This document shows positions 17,864 through 27,178 of a stretch of 64,000 bases of DNA, one piece after another. The notes under the pieces are model-generated. The model ran no database searches and had not been told where the DNA came from. It saw nothing but the letters and a program-made list of their open reading frames with translations. Made by a program: the position numbers and the translations under genes. Source of the stretch: CAVPJW01 sp963705525 (GTDB lineage: Bacteria > Acidobacteriota > Vicinamibacteria > Vicinamibacterales > CAVPJW01); the NCBI GenBank assembly GCA_963705525.1, contig CAVPJW010000004.1:124001-188000 (forward strand), in the 5' to 3' direction. Within the stretch, counting starts at the first letter, position 1; each line of letters begins with the position of its first letter.

Positions 17864-20800
17864 ATGATGCGTGACTTCCGTGAGGTGCACATGACGCGAC
17901 GACACGACGGTTACCGGCTCTCGGCTGCTCTGACCATGGGTGTGCTCATGCTCCTGCTGGCCGCATCGCCGGGGTTGGCCCAGACCGACGCCCGGATTTC
18001 CGGCACCGTACGCGACCAGAGCGGCGCATTCGCCGGCGGCGCCACCGTAGTCGTGAGAAACGAACGGACGGGTCATGAACGAACCGCGACGACGGATGAC
18101 AGTGGCTACTTCCTGGTGCCCGGCCTGAAACCATCGACCTATGTCATCCGCGTCGAGAAGGACGGCTTCGCGGCAATCGAGTACCCGGGCATGCCCCTCG
18201 TCATGAACCAGGAGCTGGCGCTGGACTTCGAGCTCAAGCCGCAAGGCGTGACCGAGCAGGTCACCGTGACAGCCGCCTCGCCGGTGGTTGATATCAGCTC
18301 CGCGCGCATGGGCACCAATGTTATCGAGCGCGAGGTCAAAGATCTGCCGATCAACGGCAGGCAGCTCTCACAGCTCTACCTGCAGGCGCCGGGCTCGCTG
18401 AACACCGGGACGGGGACCTTCGGCGACATCCGCTTCAGCGGAAGGGCCGTCGAGCAGAACGCCGTGCGGTACGACGGGATTGAAGGTACGGCCATCATCG
18501 ACGCCTCTCCGGGCAACCTGAACGGTGAGCTCGCGTCGCCGTTCCGGCTCCAGTCGAGCCTCGAAAACGTTCAAGAGTTCCGCGTCGAGTCGAACAGCTA
18601 CCCGGCCGAGTACGGCACAGGGACCGGCGGGCAGGTCGCGGTCGTCACGAAGTCGGGCACGAACGACTTTCACGGATCACTCTTCGAGTACCACCGGGGC
18701 GATGAACTCGATTCGAAGAACTTCTTCGATCTGCAGAAAGGTGAATTGAAGCTCAATCAGTTCGGCGGGTCGATCGGTGGCCCGATCAAACGCGACCGGA
18801 CATTCATCTTCGGTAGCTACGAGGGCTACCGGCTGCGTTCGGGCGTCAACTTCGTGGAGGCTGTGCCGAGCGCGGCAGCCGCGGCACGAGCGGTTCCGGC
18901 CGTTCGCCCGCTGCTCGATGCCTTCATGGGACCAGGGGCCGTTATTCTGCCCGGCGCCTCGGCAAACCCTGATTTCGATATCGCCCAGCTTCAGGGTCTG
19001 TCAACGGTGGACGAAGATGCATTCAGCGTTCGGCTCGACCACAAGGTCAACCAGAACTGGTCACTCTACGGACGATATTTCCACGACGATGGCAGTAATT
19101 TCGCGCCGGAAGGCGTGACAGGACGGACCGCCCAACTCGAATCGCGGCCATCGAACGCCGTCGTCGCCCTGCAGGGTGTTCTCTCTTCGTCGATGCTGAA
19201 CGAGATCAAGGTCGGGTACAACAAGGCCGATACGGAGATCAACGGCCTGGCACCCACCGTGAACGGGATCGACCTCTCGAATCTCATCATCAATACGAGC
19301 GGCAGCGTGGCGAATACCGGAATCTCCGGCCAGGGTTCCACGTCGGGCATTGCGATTCCAGGTGGCCTGCTGCGCCAGAACAGCGCATCGAACGGCCGGG
19401 GCGCGCCCTACCATCCCTACTCGTTCTCGATTATCGACTCGATGAACTGGGTGAAGGGTACGCACAGCGCCAAGTTCGGCGGCGAGTTGAGAATGATTCG
19501 GATGAAGACGGATCGACTCGGCGGGACGACGTACACCTATTCGAACCTGAACGACTTCCTCGCAAACAAAATCCAGCAGATCGCCTATCTCGGAGACCTC
19601 AGCGAACCGAGCGTGTTCAACAATGGCGCGACGGGCGAGCGGAATGCGCAGCAGCAGTACTACATCTTCTTTGCGCAGGATGAGTGGCGGGTTCGGCCGA
19701 GCCTCACGTTGAACTATGGCTTGCGGTGGGAATACTACTCACCGCTGCGCGAAGCGAACGATCTGAACGTGCAGTTCGACATCAACAATGGCGTGCTCTT
19801 GCCGTCCAGTCAACCGTTCTTCAAGTCGGCCAAGGACAACTTCCAGCCGCGAGTCTCGTTCGCGTGGGCGCCAGGCTCCGCGAAGACGGTCCTCAAGGGG
19901 GGCTTCGGCGTCTACGTCGGACCGGGACAGACCGAAGACCAGATTCAGCCCATCGAGAGCGATCGCATCGCGACGTCCATTTCCACGGGAGCGTTCCCGG
20001 TCGATCCGGCGATACTGCGCGCGAACTTCACCAATAACCCGAACAATCGCTCGTACCAGCCGCGCGCGTACTCGCCCGACTACCGGATTCCGGAAAAGGT
20101 GTATCAATACACGATGTCCGTGCAGCGCGAGTTGCCCCACCAGCTGGTCGTGACGGCGGCCTATGTTGGAAGCCAGGGTCGCAACCTGTTTCTCCGCAAC
20201 TTCACGAACCGCATCATCAATGTGCAGACCAATGCGGACCCGACCAAGAGTGCGGTCGTCACCCGGCAATTCGACATCGTGAACGGCAGCAGCATCCAGA
20301 GACCGTACGCGGAGGTGGATTTCAAGACGAGCGGTGGGTCGGACAATTACAACGCGTTCCAGCTTCAGGTCGGCCGCCGGTTCAACAGCGGGCTCACACT
20401 CAACTCGCAGTACACGCTGGCTCGCAGCTACGGCAACACCGGAGGGTCGAACGACGCGCTGACCACGGGAAACCCGTTCGACTACGACTATGACATTGGC
20501 TACAACCTGTTCGACGTCAGGCAGGTCGTTCAATCTGAGCGTGCTCTACTCGCTGCCCTTCGGTCAGGGTCGCCGGTTCATGGGCGACGCGGGCGGCTTC
20601 ACGCAGGCGCTGCTCGGCGGCTGGGACATCGGGGCCATCGTCAACGCGCGCAGCGGACTGCCGGTTGATGTCCGCGTCGTACGACCAGACGTTGTCTATG
20701 TCGATGCGGCCGGCAACGTGTTCAGCAACCCGGCCGCCGGTCTCACCGCGGTCATCAACACACCCGGCGGCGGCGTCGTCGCGCAGCGTCCGACGGCCGA

Positions 20801-21213
20801 ACCTGATTCCCGGCGTCGATCCCTACATTGAGGATGGAGGGACCGTCTTCCTCAACCCGGCCGCGTTCAGCATTCCGGCACCGGGTGAGTTCGGCAATCT
20901 GCAGCGCGGTTCGATTCGCGGGCCCGACTTTAGGCAAATCGATCTCCTGCTGTCGAAGCGATTCGACATCCAGGCACGTGCGAACGTCGAGTTCCGGATC
21001 GAGGTGTTCAATCTGTTCAACAGGAATAACTTCGCCAACCCGGTCGGAACCCTGCCGAATGCGCTCGGCACGGGCACGAACCAGATTCAGCCAAATCAGC
21101 CCTTCACGCCGGCGGCAGCGGGAACGTTTGGCAAACTGACGAGCACGGTGGGACGAACGGTCGGCCTTGGCACCAATCGCCAGGTGCAGCTGGCGCTCAG
21201 GCTGAACTTCTAA
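17864..21213 (+). pseudogene. Oar-like TonB-dependent receptor, two frameshifts
   Basis: If two single-base insertions are removed, this is a protein of about 1115 residues: signal peptide (ending ASPGLAQ), a carboxypeptidase-regulatory beta-sandwich (DARISGTVRDQSGAF, about residues 40-125), a TonB plug domain (about 140-260) and a large barrel ending LALRLNF. The frame breaks lie near 20527 (after NLFDVR, before FNLSVLYSLPFGQG) and near 20797 (before RPNLIPGVDPYIEDGG); both flanks are well conserved. Two start codons are possible, 17864 and 17891, the second giving a cleaner signal peptide. It lies 141 bases after phoU, so a role in phosphorylated-substrate uptake is possible but unproven. 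The breaks may be sequencing errors. Confidence 0.8.
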
Positions 21214-21273
21214 TTAGAGTCTAAGGGTCGAAGCGTTTTCCGCTTCGAAGAGAATCTCGGAGACGGCCCTCAC

Positions 21274-21306
21274 GGGGCGGCTGGCAGGCGGCCGCCCCTT
21301 TTTCTT
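21274..21306 (+). terminator. Rho-independent terminator after receptor gene
   Basis: Eight-base arms GGGGCGGC and GCCGCCCC enclose a nine-base loop and are followed at once by a T-rich run. It closes the transcript ending at 21213. A smaller stem, CGAAGCG/CGCTTCG (21229-21247), precedes it. Confidence 0.8.
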
Positions 21307-21394
21307 GTACGCGCGGCGTCAGCCGTGTCCAAGGCTAAAGCCCTGGGCTCCGACGGTGGTAGGACGACAGCGTCATGCTGCGTGGACGCCAACC

Positions 21395-21910
21395 TCATGC
21401 GTGTTCGTGTTCATCGCGCATCTGGCCAATCGCGTCGAGCTGGCGCTTGAGTGCGAGTCGATCGAGCTTGTCGAGCCGGAGGCTCGTGAAGATCTTCAGC
21501 CGCGCGTCGAGCTCTCTGAATGCGATCGTGAAAGCGCGCGCTTTCTCAGCGTCGGTACCCTCGACGGCGGCGGGATCCTGAATGCCCCAGTGCGCGGTCA
21601 TCGGCTGTCCCGGCCAGATCGGGCACACCTCTTTGGCGGCGTGATCGCAGACGGTGAACACAAAGTCCAGCGGAGGTGCGTCGGGCGACGCGAACTCATC
21701 CCAGCTCTTGCTCCGCAGGTGTTCGGTCGGCAGATGATTCCTCCGGAGCACGTCGAGCGCGAGCGGGTGCACCTGCCCCTTGGGACGGCTCCCCGCGCTG
21801 AATGCCACGAAGCGACCATGACCCAGGAAGTTGAGCAGCACTTCGGCCAGGATGCTGCGCGCGGAGTTTCCGGTGCACAGAAACAGCACGTTGAACGGTC
21901 GATCCTTCAT
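21395..21910 (-). CDS. arsC: Arsenate reductase, low-molecular-weight phosphatase type
   Basis: A 171-residue member of the low-molecular-weight tyrosine phosphatase fold. The P-loop is C12-TGNSA-R18 followed by S, the catalytic signature of thioredoxin-linked arsenate reductases, with further cysteines in VFTVCDHAAKEVCP and the acid in IQDPAAVEG. It reduces arsenate to arsenite. The ATG at 21910 follows a GAAGGAG site; a GTG five codons upstream overlaps that site and is unlikely. Eleven bases separate it from arsM. Confidence 0.88.
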   Translation of the reverse strand: MKDRPFNVLFLCTGNSARSILAEVLLNFLGHGRFVAFSAGSRPKGQVHPLALDVLRRNHLPTEHLRSKSWDEFASPDAPPLDFVFTVCDHAAKEVCPIWPGQPMTAHWGIQDPAAVEGTDAEKARAFTIAFRELDARLKIFTSLRLDKLDRLALKRQLDAIGQMRDEHEHA

Positions 21911-21921
21911 GACGATCTCCT

Positions 21922-22767
21922 TCACGCGCAGCAGGTCGGACCGCAGCAGCTGGCCTTCTCGGGCTTTCGTGCGCGAATGAACGCGCTCGCCACGCGCCCT
22001 TCGACCTGAGGCGCGATCTTGTCAACATCGAGGCCGCTCTCGGCGAGAAACGCGCGGGCATCCTCGACCCGGTACACTCTCCACGGCTCGACCTCCACAT
22101 CCGTATAGCCGGCCGCCTTGAGCTTGGACTCGTACTCGCGCTCTTCGAGCGCACCCGCCACGCAACCGACCCACAGTTCCATGCTGCGACGAACCTCCGC
22201 CGGGACCTCGCCGCGAACGACGACATCGGACACGGCAAATCGGCCGCCGGGTTTGAGCACGCGAAACGCCTCTCGCAGCACGGCGTCCTTATCCGGCGAG
22301 AGGTTGATGACGCAGTTCGAGATGATGACGTCCACCGATTCGTCCGGCAGTGGAATGGCCTCGATTGTCCCCTTCAGAAACTCGACGTTCGTCGCTCCGG
22401 CCTTTCGCTGGTTTTCGCGCGCGAGGGCCAGCATCTCGTCGGTCATGTCGAGTCCATAGACCTTCCCGGTGGGACCAACGCGTTTAGCCGAGAGCAACAC
22501 GTCGATGCCGCCTCCCGATCCCAGGTCGAGGACCGTCTGGCCCGGTTCCAGCTGCTGAAGGGCCGTCGGGTTGCCGCAACCCAGCGACACCGCAACCGCC
22601 TCGCTCGGGAGACCCGACGTCTCCTCTTCGGAATAGAGACCCGATGTGATGGGATCCGGCCCGCAGCACGTCGACGGCCCGGGTCCGCAGCAGCCAGCCT
22701 TGCCTGCCGACTTCGCGATGGCGCCGTACTTCTCCTGGATGACCGCCTGCAGTTCCTGTTCAGCCAT
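21922..22767 (-). CDS. arsM: Arsenite S-adenosylmethionine methyltransferase
   Basis: A 281-residue class I methyltransferase with the SAM motif LDLGSGGGIDV and the ArsM hallmarks: an N-terminal cysteine-rich stretch (CCGPGPSTCCGPDP), cysteines in ISNCVINL and LWVGCVAGAL that bind arsenic, and a C-terminal CCGPTCCA tail. It methylates arsenite, giving volatile or less toxic products. It is transcribed with arsC, divergently from arsR. No arsenite efflux gene is in the window. Confidence 0.9.
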   Translation of the reverse strand: MAEQELQAVIQEKYGAIAKSAGKAGCCGPGPSTCCGPDPITSGLYSEEETSGLPSEAVAVSLGCGNPTALQQLEPGQTVLDLGSGGGIDVLLSAKRVGPTGKVYGLDMTDEMLALARENQRKAGATNVEFLKGTIEAIPLPDESVDVIISNCVINLSPDKDAVLREAFRVLKPGGRFAVSDVVVRGEVPAEVRRSMELWVGCVAGALEEREYESKLKAAGYTDVEVEPWRVYRVEDARAFLAESGLDVDKIAPQVEGRVASAFIRARKPEKASCCGPTCCA

Positions 22768-22778
22768 ATCTTCGGCTC

Positions 22779-22810
22779 CTGTTTATATGCGCGTTACCGT
22801 ATATAGACAG
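22779..22810. promoter_or_regulatory. Dyad in the arsM-arsR intergenic region
   Basis: CTGTTTATAT (22779-22788) faces ATATAGACAG (22801-22810), an inverted repeat matching at nine of ten positions around a 12-bp spacer. It lies just upstream of the arsM start and is a candidate second operator for ArsR. Confidence 0.45.
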
Positions 22811-22826
22811 AGTATCGCCGGCCATG

Positions 22827-22850
22827 ATATATTTGTCAAGACGAATATAT
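22827..22850. promoter_or_regulatory. ArsR operator candidate at the arsR start
   Basis: ATATATTTGTC and GACGAATATAT flank AA; the arms match at ten of eleven positions. AT-rich dyads of this size are typical ArsR sites. It ends on the start codon of arsR, so bound repressor would shut its own synthesis. Confidence 0.6.
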
Positions 22851-23268
22851 GAAAAAGCAACTGACCGACATGGAACGGGTATTCAAGGCTCTCGCCGACT
22901 CGACGCGGTTGCGCATTCTGGGCCTCCTCCTGACCGGAGAGGTCTGCGTGTGCCATATCCACGAGAGCCTGAAAATTCCCCAGCCGAAGGCCTCGCGTCA
23001 CCTTGCCTACCTCCGACGCTCGGGGCTCGTGGACGCACGCAAAGAGGGCCTCTGGGTGCACTACTCTCTCGCGGTCTCGTCCGATCCGGTCCTCGCCACG
23101 ATCCAGGACGCCGTCAGGCACGGCCTCCGGCATCTCGACGCCGTGCAACACGATATCGATCGGCTGCAGAAGAAGACCGGCTGCTGTCTCCCGGCCGATG
23201 ACGATGCGCGGACGTTCGCGTGCTGCGCGGGAAAAGAGAATCAGGCGCGTTCGGCGGCGAGCGCGTGA
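22849..23268 (+). CDS. arsR: ArsR-family arsenic-responsive repressor
   Basis: A 139-residue winged-helix repressor. Residues 31-36 (EVCVCH) carry the C33-x-C35 arsenic-binding pair of classical ArsR at the start of the recognition helix region, followed by PQPKASRHLAYLRRSGLV. The C-terminus is cysteine-rich (TGCCLP and FACCAG), which could give further metalloid ligands. Divergent from arsM-arsC with two dyads between. Confidence 0.9.
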   Translation: MKKQLTDMERVFKALADSTRLRILGLLLTGEVCVCHIHESLKIPQPKASRHLAYLRRSGLVDARKEGLWVHYSLAVSSDPVLATIQDAVRHGLRHLDAVQHDIDRLQKKTGCCLPADDDARTFACCAGKENQARSAASA

Positions 23269-23281
23269 CAGAAAACCGGCT

Positions 23282-23503
23282 TCAGACCAGCTCGAGTTCG
23301 GTCCAGCCGTCCTGCCGCAGTTGAGACACCTCGAGCTGGAACGAGCTCAAGGTGCGCTCGACGCGGTGCCAGTCGTCGTAGCGCACCGCCTTCACGACGC
23401 GGTCGTCGTCACGCTCGAGCACTTCCCAGCCCGTGCCGGGAACGCTCGAAATCTGGAACCGCCGGGTGCGACCATCACGCGAGAGTGCTTTGGTGAAAAT
23501 CAT
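23282..23503 (-). CDS. Small hypothetical protein
   Basis: A 73-residue soluble protein beginning MIFTKALSRDGRTRRF. Strand-rich with a WEVLERDDDRVV segment; I do not recognise a family. The frame is open for 13 more codons upstream, but the ATG at 23503 follows a purine-rich stretch and avoids a weak start. It converges with arsR. Confidence 0.45.
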   Translation of the reverse strand: MIFTKALSRDGRTRRFQISSVPGTGWEVLERDDDRVVKAVRYDDWHRVERTLSSFQLEVSQLRQDGWTELELV

Positions 23504-23582
23504 GGCTTCTATTTCCGTGAAAAAGGACCTGCATTCTGTCAAACAACCGGCCCCTTGGATGTAAATTCGGTGTAACTCCTCG

Positions 23583-23625
23583 TTCAGGCTCCAGGCTTCA
23601 GGCTCCGGGCTCCAGTCTTCAAGAG
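23583..23625. repeat. Degenerate 7-bp tandem repeat in an intergenic gap
   Basis: On the minus strand about five imperfect seven-base units of the type TGGAGCC follow one another and end in GAGGAG. The run overlaps the stop of the VOC gene and lies ahead of the next minus-strand gene. Similar runs occur at 44247 and 57452. Confidence 0.5.
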
Positions 23626-24419
23626 CTTAGACTGGGCCTCGCGGCCAGCTTGATGACCGAAAACACGGCGCCCTGCGGGTCGCGGACGGCGGCGAGCCTC
23701 CCTACGCCAGGGATATCCGTCGGAGGTGCGACAACGGTCGCGCCCAGAATCTTCGCACGATCGGCTGTGGCGTCACAGTCGGTCACCGCAAAGTACGGCA
23801 TCCAGTATGGTGGGACACTCGCCATCTCAGCCGGCATGGCATGCATGCCGCCGGCCTGCTGATTCTGGTTCAGGAACACCGTGTACTTCCTCGAGCCGAA
23901 CTGCTGCTCGCGCGGCTCCCATCCAAAGACGGCCGTATAAAACCTCTGCGCAGCGCTCGTATCATGTGTCGCCAGTTCGTTCCAGCAGAGAGCACCCGGC
24001 TCGCCTGCGACGCGCAAGCCGATGTGCCCACGGGCCTGCCAGACCGCAAAGGTGGTTCCGGTGGGATCCTGGACCATGGCCATGCGGCCGAGGTCCATCA
24101 CATCGAACGGCGGCATCACGACCGTCCCGCCGGCCGCGGTGACCCGCTTCGCTGCCTCATCCGCATTCTCGACGGCCAGGTACGACAGCCAGTGCGGCGG
24201 CACTCCCTGCGTGCGATGCTCCTCCGTAAGCTCGTAGAGTGCCCCGACATCCTTTCCACTCAACCGCAGGAGGGTGTACACCATCCCGGGCCCGGCAGGC
24301 ACATCGTCGGTTATCCAGCCGAAAAGATCCGAATAGAATTTCTTCGCCGATGCGTGTTCCGTCGTTCCCAGCTCGATCCAGCAGAACGTCCCGGGTGCAT
24401 GCTGCGCGATCTCGGCCAT
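23619..24419 (-). CDS. Two-domain VOC/glyoxalase family protein
   Basis: A 266-residue protein made of two vicinal-oxygen-chelate domains in tandem: the first about residues 8-127 (starting GTFCWIELGTTEHASAKKFYSDLFGW), the second about 138-260 (starting GALCWNELATHDTSAAQRFYTAVFGW). The repeated FY-x2-LFGW pattern and the VQDPTG and VRDPQG strand ends identify the fold. This group includes lactoylglutathione-lyase-like and antibiotic-binding proteins; the substrate is unknown. Stand-alone, divergent from the HAD gene. Confidence 0.82.
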   Translation of the reverse strand: MAEIAQHAPGTFCWIELGTTEHASAKKFYSDLFGWITDDVPAGPGMVYTLLRLSGKDVGALYELTEEHRTQGVPPHWLSYLAVENADEAAKRVTAAGGTVVMPPFDVMDLGRMAMVQDPTGTTFAVWQARGHIGLRVAGEPGALCWNELATHDTSAAQRFYTAVFGWEPREQQFGSRKYTVFLNQNQQAGGMHAMPAEMASVPPYWMPYFAVTDCDATADRAKILGATVVAPPTDIPGVGRLAAVRDPQGAVFSVIKLAARPSLSS

Positions 24420-24507
24420 GGGAGTTTCCCTCTGAGATACCAGCTGAACCAGCCGCTATACTGGCGTTCACCAGTACTCTACCTCACTTCTCCGCATCAG
24501 AGCTCGC

Positions 24508-25197
24508 ATGCCGATTGAACTCGTCGTCTTCGACATGGCCGGCACAACCGTATGTGGTGCCGACGCGGTCACCGGCGCCTTTCGCGACGCGCTCGGTTCC
24601 GTCGGGCTTGAAGTTGACGCGCGCACAATCGCGACCGTGATGGGGCTGGCAAAACCAGTGGCCATCAGAACGCTTCTCGAGCAGGCGGTAAGTCGACCGA
24701 ATGAGCCTCTGGATCGGGCCGTGTCTCGCGCGCACCACCATTTCGTGCGGCGCCTGGTGGAGTTCTATCGCTCGTCCGCAGATGTGCGCGAATGCGATGG
24801 CGCGTCGACCGTGTTCCGGCTGCTTCACGACGCGGGCATCAAAGTCTCGCTCGACACCGGATTCAGCAGAGACATCGTTTCGGTCATCCTCGATCGCCTC
24901 TCCTGGCAGCGCGACGGCCTGATCGACGCGACTGTCGCGAGCGACGAAGTGTCGCGAGGCCGGCCGTTTCCCGATCTCATCGAGCGCGCCATGACCTTGA
25001 CGGGAATCGAGGATGTCCGTCGTGTCGCCAAGGTCGGCGATACGCCGGCCGATCTGCAGCAGGGATCAGCGGCCGGTTGCGGTGCGGTCGTCGGCATCAC
25101 CGGCGGCACGCATACTCGGGAAGAGCTTCGCCGGCATCCCCACACGCACCTGATCGATTCGCTCCGAGAGCTGCCGCCGCTCGTGATCGGAATGTGA
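24508..25197 (+). CDS. Phosphonatase-like HAD hydrolase
   Basis: A 229-residue HAD-superfamily hydrolase. Motif I is VVFDMAGTTV with nucleophile D9; motif II is SLDTGF; motif III/IV is KVGDTPADLQQG. The AGTTV loop and the helical cap (about 17-90) match the phosphonatase-like subgroup related to phosphonoacetaldehyde hydrolase. The cap lysine of true phosphonatases is not obvious (the cap has LAKPVAIRTLL), so the substrate is left open. Confidence 0.8.
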   Translation: MPIELVVFDMAGTTVCGADAVTGAFRDALGSVGLEVDARTIATVMGLAKPVAIRTLLEQAVSRPNEPLDRAVSRAHHHFVRRLVEFYRSSADVRECDGASTVFRLLHDAGIKVSLDTGFSRDIVSVILDRLSWQRDGLIDATVASDEVSRGRPFPDLIERAMTLTGIEDVRRVAKVGDTPADLQQGSAAGCGAVVGITGGTHTREELRRHPHTHLIDSLRELPPLVIGM

Positions 25198-25226
25198 TCT
25201 CCCGAGTGGTGGACGACCTCGAGCCG

Positions 25227-25517
25227 TTACGACACGTAGATCTCGAACTGACTGGCCGTCGATCGATCGAGCAGCCCATAGAAACCCGCGGGAGTGCGCC
25301 GCAGGAAGCGAACCTGCACGAGCCTCGTCAACAGCGCCTCGCAGGCGGTACGCTCGAGGCCGAACAAGCGGGCTGCCTGCGGGAGTGTCAGCCAGAGGCC
25401 TGGCATATCGAGGTATTCGCTGCAAATGCGCGTCATCAGCGGATCGCCGCCGCCCGTCGCGCGCGGTGTGCGCAGGACTTCCGAGTCGTCCATTGCTGCC
25501 GGAGCATCCGATTTCAT
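25227..25517 (-). CDS. Small winged-helix-like protein
   Basis: A 96-residue protein, probably a winged helix (LTLPQAARLFGLERTACEALLTRLVQVRFLRRTPAGFY). The ATG at 25517 overlaps the preceding PHP stop (ATGA), so it is coupled to that gene. No named family recognised; a small DNA-binding or adaptor role is likely from the fold. Confidence 0.55.
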   Translation of the reverse strand: MKSDAPAAMDDSEVLRTPRATGGGDPLMTRICSEYLDMPGLWLTLPQAARLFGLERTACEALLTRLVQVRFLRRTPAGFYGLLDRSTASQFEIYVS

Positions 25518-26260
25518 GCGGCCCATGATCCGTTTCGATAAAGCGTGATTGCGATATCCACATTGGCGCGAAGCGCTTTCTTGATGGCGCCCCAGTTCCT
25601 GTCTGATCTGAGCAGCGTCTTCCACGAGTAGAGGTGTTTCGGTTTGTGAAAGTCGCTGTTGGCCACGTACGGGTAGTGCTTGAGGCTCGTCACCGAGAAC
25701 AGATCGTCGCGGTTGGCCGCCTCCCAGAGGTCCACGAGCTCGGCCAGATCCCGGCGGTGGTCCCAGAGGTAGCACGTGCTGATCTCGATCCGCCTCGTCG
25801 TGCGATGGTGCGGATGACAGGCGATGCTGATGGCGTCCTGGCGACGGATCTCCCGCAGGATGTGTTCCGGGTCCTGGTCTGCGGTGATGAATCGCTTGAT
25901 GTCGAGTGCGATGATGTGCGCGTTTTTCCGCGCGCGGATATGGTTATGCGTAATCTCGGCGCCCGCCACGACGAACATGCCGTACTCGCGCTGGGCCCTT
26001 TGACCCTCGCGGGCAATCTCATCGAGGTACTCGGCAAAGTTGTCTTCGGTGAGCGAGAACCGGCGATACCCGAGCGTCGCAAGGCGTCCGGCCCTGGCCA
26101 GCAGGTCTTTCTTCCTCAGGATGTGGTCCGTAATGGCAATGACATCGAATCTGCCCGTTCGACCGTACAGGTCCACGACTTCCCGCACCGTCAAGCGTCC
26201 GTCGCTCCACCGTGTGTGCACGTGGAAGTCACAGAGCAGGAATGGTTCATATCCGGGCAT
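25514..26260 (-). CDS. PHP-domain phosphoesterase
   Basis: A 248-residue PHP protein. The first motif DFHVHTRWSDG and the later ITDH, AGAEITHN, ACHPHHR and NSDFHKPKH segments supply the metal ligands of this family, which cleaves phosphate esters with three metal ions. Among several adjacent start codons the ATG at 26260 has the best distance from the AGGAG site. It overlaps the glycosyltransferase upstream and the winged-helix gene downstream, so all three form one unit. Confidence 0.8.
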   Translation of the reverse strand: MPGYEPFLLCDFHVHTRWSDGRLTVREVVDLYGRTGRFDVIAITDHILRKKDLLARAGRLATLGYRRFSLTEDNFAEYLDEIAREGQRAQREYGMFVVAGAEITHNHIRARKNAHIIALDIKRFITADQDPEHILREIRRQDAISIACHPHHRTTRRIEISTCYLWDHRRDLAELVDLWEAANRDDLFSVTSLKHYPYVANSDFHKPKHLYSWKTLLRSDRNWGAIKKALRANVDIAITLYRNGSWAA

Positions 26261-26262
26261 CA

Positions 26263-26997
26263 TCAACTCCTGATGTCCTGGTGTGTATCGTCGGCAGGCT
26301 GATGCCGAATGATCTCCGACACGAAGTTCCGGACATAGAGAGCCGCGACACGGCCGCGTCCCAGCGCCCGGTACCGACGCGCAGACGTGTGGACATAGCA
26401 GGCTGATGACAGCCGAACGAGCCCGACGGCGGCCAGCCGCCGGCCGAGGTTCGTGTCCTCGCCGTGAAAATCGATGGTGACGTCGAAGCCGCCGATCTGC
26501 TCAAGAGCCTCGGTCCGCACCGCAAAGTTGCCACCGTAAAGAACCGCGCCGAAAGCAAACACGTGCTGCACGAGCGCGTGCGTCAACGGCGCGATCGTCA
26601 GGTCGTAGGCGCGGACGGCGATGCGACTCGCCGCGTCCCAATCGTAGAAACGATAGGACCCGCTCACGGCAACGGTGTGCCGATCTTCGAATGCCCGTTC
26701 AACGGACTCGAGCCAGCCGAAAGGCGCCCGGCAGTCGGCGTCGATGTAGGCCAGGACGTCGCCCCTCGCGACACGGCGGCCCTTTTCGCGGGCGCGGACG
26801 AGACCTTTCTCGGGTTCTTCTACGACTCTCACGCCGGGGATCGACGCCGCAACGCTGGCCGTTTGATCGGTGCTGGCATTGTTGACGACCAGGATTTCGT
26901 CAGGAGCACGGGACTGAGCCAGGAGGGAGTGGAGGCACGAGGCCAAATATCGTTCTTCGTTGTATGCACAGACAATGACGCTGAATGCCAGCGTCAT
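26263..26997 (-). CDS. Family 2 glycosyltransferase
   Basis: A 244-residue GT2 enzyme. It opens SVIVCAYNEERYLASCLHSLL, with the nucleotide-binding NNASTDQT and the metal-binding DXD-like YIDADCRAP; the acceptor region has GGNFAVRTEALEQIGGFD and HGEDTNLG. No membrane anchor at the C-terminus. First gene of the overlapping GT2-PHP-wHTH set. Confidence 0.85.
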   Translation of the reverse strand: MTLAFSVIVCAYNEERYLASCLHSLLAQSRAPDEILVVNNASTDQTASVAASIPGVRVVEEPEKGLVRAREKGRRVARGDVLAYIDADCRAPFGWLESVERAFEDRHTVAVSGSYRFYDWDAASRIAVRAYDLTIAPLTHALVQHVFAFGAVLYGGNFAVRTEALEQIGGFDVTIDFHGEDTNLGRRLAAVGLVRLSSACYVHTSARRYRALGRGRVAALYVRNFVSEIIRHQPADDTHQDIRS

Positions 26998-27178
26998 CGT
27001 CTGTCACCTACCCAGGTTCGGTACGAAGCGAGTGCTTGGAGCCTCGCCATGAATTCAGCATGCCAGAGTCCTGTGACGAGAGGATCTCCGGCGGACGACG
27101 AGCATGTAAAAAGCCGCTGGAAGGCCCTCCGAACAGTCTCGATGCGCTATGCTCTCGGTCGGGAGTCCTGGAGGCCAC

